This document shows positions 36,798 through 37,023 of a DNA stretch of 37,023 nt, piece after piece. The notes under the pieces were generated by a model. The model ran no database searches and had not been told where the DNA came from. It saw nothing but the letters and a program-made list of their open reading frames with translations. A program made the translations under genes and the position numbers. The number at the start of each line of letters is the position of its first letter. Within the stretch, counting starts at the first letter, position 1. The DNA is taken from the IMG/VR virus record IMGVR_UViG_3300042876_000224, positions 1-37,023 of that record; one strand, written 5' to 3'. The DNA comes from a virus.

Positions 36798-37023
36798 TTA
36801 GTTGTCGAGCACTTCGACGGCGACGACCTTTTCCTCCTCCACTCGCACTGCGCCGATGCTCATCTTGGCGTAGATGCGAACGTTGAAGGCTTTGCTGGGG
36901 TCTTTGCCGATCTCGGTGACGATGTCCTCGCCGATGCCCAGCGACAGGCCCGACTTGGCGAACGCGAAGCACGTGCGCGTGGTCGAGACGATCGGCAGAA
37001 GCTCGGAGGGGACCCAGGTGAAG
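36798..37023 (-). CDS. Major capsid protein (C-terminal part; continues from window start)
   Basis: This is the C-terminal end of the capsid gene that starts at 786, with the last 127 bases duplicated from the window start. The frame ends EEEKVVAVEVLDN followed by TAA at 36798-36800. The next gene downstream starts only 19 bases further on (36778) with a strong AGAGGAG ribosome site. Capsid and that gene are therefore a high-output pair between two terminators (970-999 and 36243-36270). Confidence 0.9.
   Translation of the reverse strand, partial: FTWVPSELLPIVSTTRTCFAFAKSGLSLGIGEDIVTEIGKDPSKAFNVRIYAKMSIGAVRVEEEKVVAVEVLDN
36897..37023. repeat. Terminal direct repeat, right copy
   Basis: This is the exact second copy of bases 1-127. 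Joining the window at this overlap restores one uninterrupted capsid reading frame running from base 786 down through base 1 and on to base 36798, which supports circular closure. Confidence 0.95.

Noticed and set aside
33842-36886. Very long rightward open frame (over 1000 codons) opposite the tail and capsid genes
   Set aside because: It mirrors strongly supported leftward genes (tail tubular A and B, capsid-adjacent gene). The predicted protein is Arg/His/Ala-rich with no domain, as is usual for antisense frames in GC-rich DNA.
1-37023. Phage-encoded RNA polymerase as in T7
   Set aside because: No frame of the needed size is free and no polymerase motif is seen; T7-like features are limited to virion genes.

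Overview
The window is a complete temperate podovirus genome, or prophage, from a GC-rich Gram-negative host. The first 127 bases are repeated exactly as the last 127 (1-127 = 36897-37023) and the cut falls inside the major capsid gene. The molecule is therefore a circular assembly of about 36,896 bp opened at an arbitrary point. A spanin pair (Rz with nested Rz1), a Rap1a/Tai-like periplasmic protein and a proteobacterial tRNA-Ser attachment core all point to a proteobacterium, probably beta- or gamma-. The genus cannot be read from the sequence.

The layout joins lambda-like early control to T7-like virion genes. The immunity region (9592-11312) holds a leaderless Cro/YdaS-like gene on the minus strand and, divergently, a cI repressor on the plus strand. 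The cI gene is followed by two exported-protein genes (Rap1a/Tai-like and HNH nuclease) in the place where lambda carries rexAB. Both outward promoters, at 9843-9871 (minus) and 11248-11276 (plus), lie inside inverted copies of one ~45 bp operator block. Its half-site consensus is TCnACAnnTGTnGA.

The rightward operon (11312-19827) corresponds to the lambda PL operon: small accessory genes, an exported protein, a RecE-like exonuclease, two recombination-associated proteins, a DHH phosphoesterase, a cytosine methyltransferase, an excisionase-like protein and a tyrosine integrase. It ends at attP, the 3' half of a tRNA-Ser(UGA) gene. Nearly all its genes overlap by ATGA or GTGA. The leftward operon (9834 down to 4921) corresponds to lambda PR: Cro, a terminator, a CII-like regulator, HNH, small genes, a DnaB-like helicase, a DUF1376 initiator-like protein with iteron-like repeats inside it, a nuclease-like protein and an HTH protein in the position of a late regulator.

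The late genes continue leftward through the circle: portal (4249), scaffold, capsid (across the window ends), tail tubular proteins A and B, internal virion proteins, a zeta-toxin-like ejection protein, terminase small and large subunits, beta-helix tailspike, holin, endolysin and Rz/Rz1, ending opposite the integrase. The order matches T7-like phages, but no phage RNA polymerase is present. Host RNA polymerase must therefore transcribe the late block.

Points most worth following: the rex-position cassette, the duplicated operators, the zeta-like kinase domain in a predicted ejected protein, the possible origin inside the DUF1376 gene, a 16 bp palindrome found three times at late-module boundaries, and a possible lone plus-strand membrane protein inside the late block.
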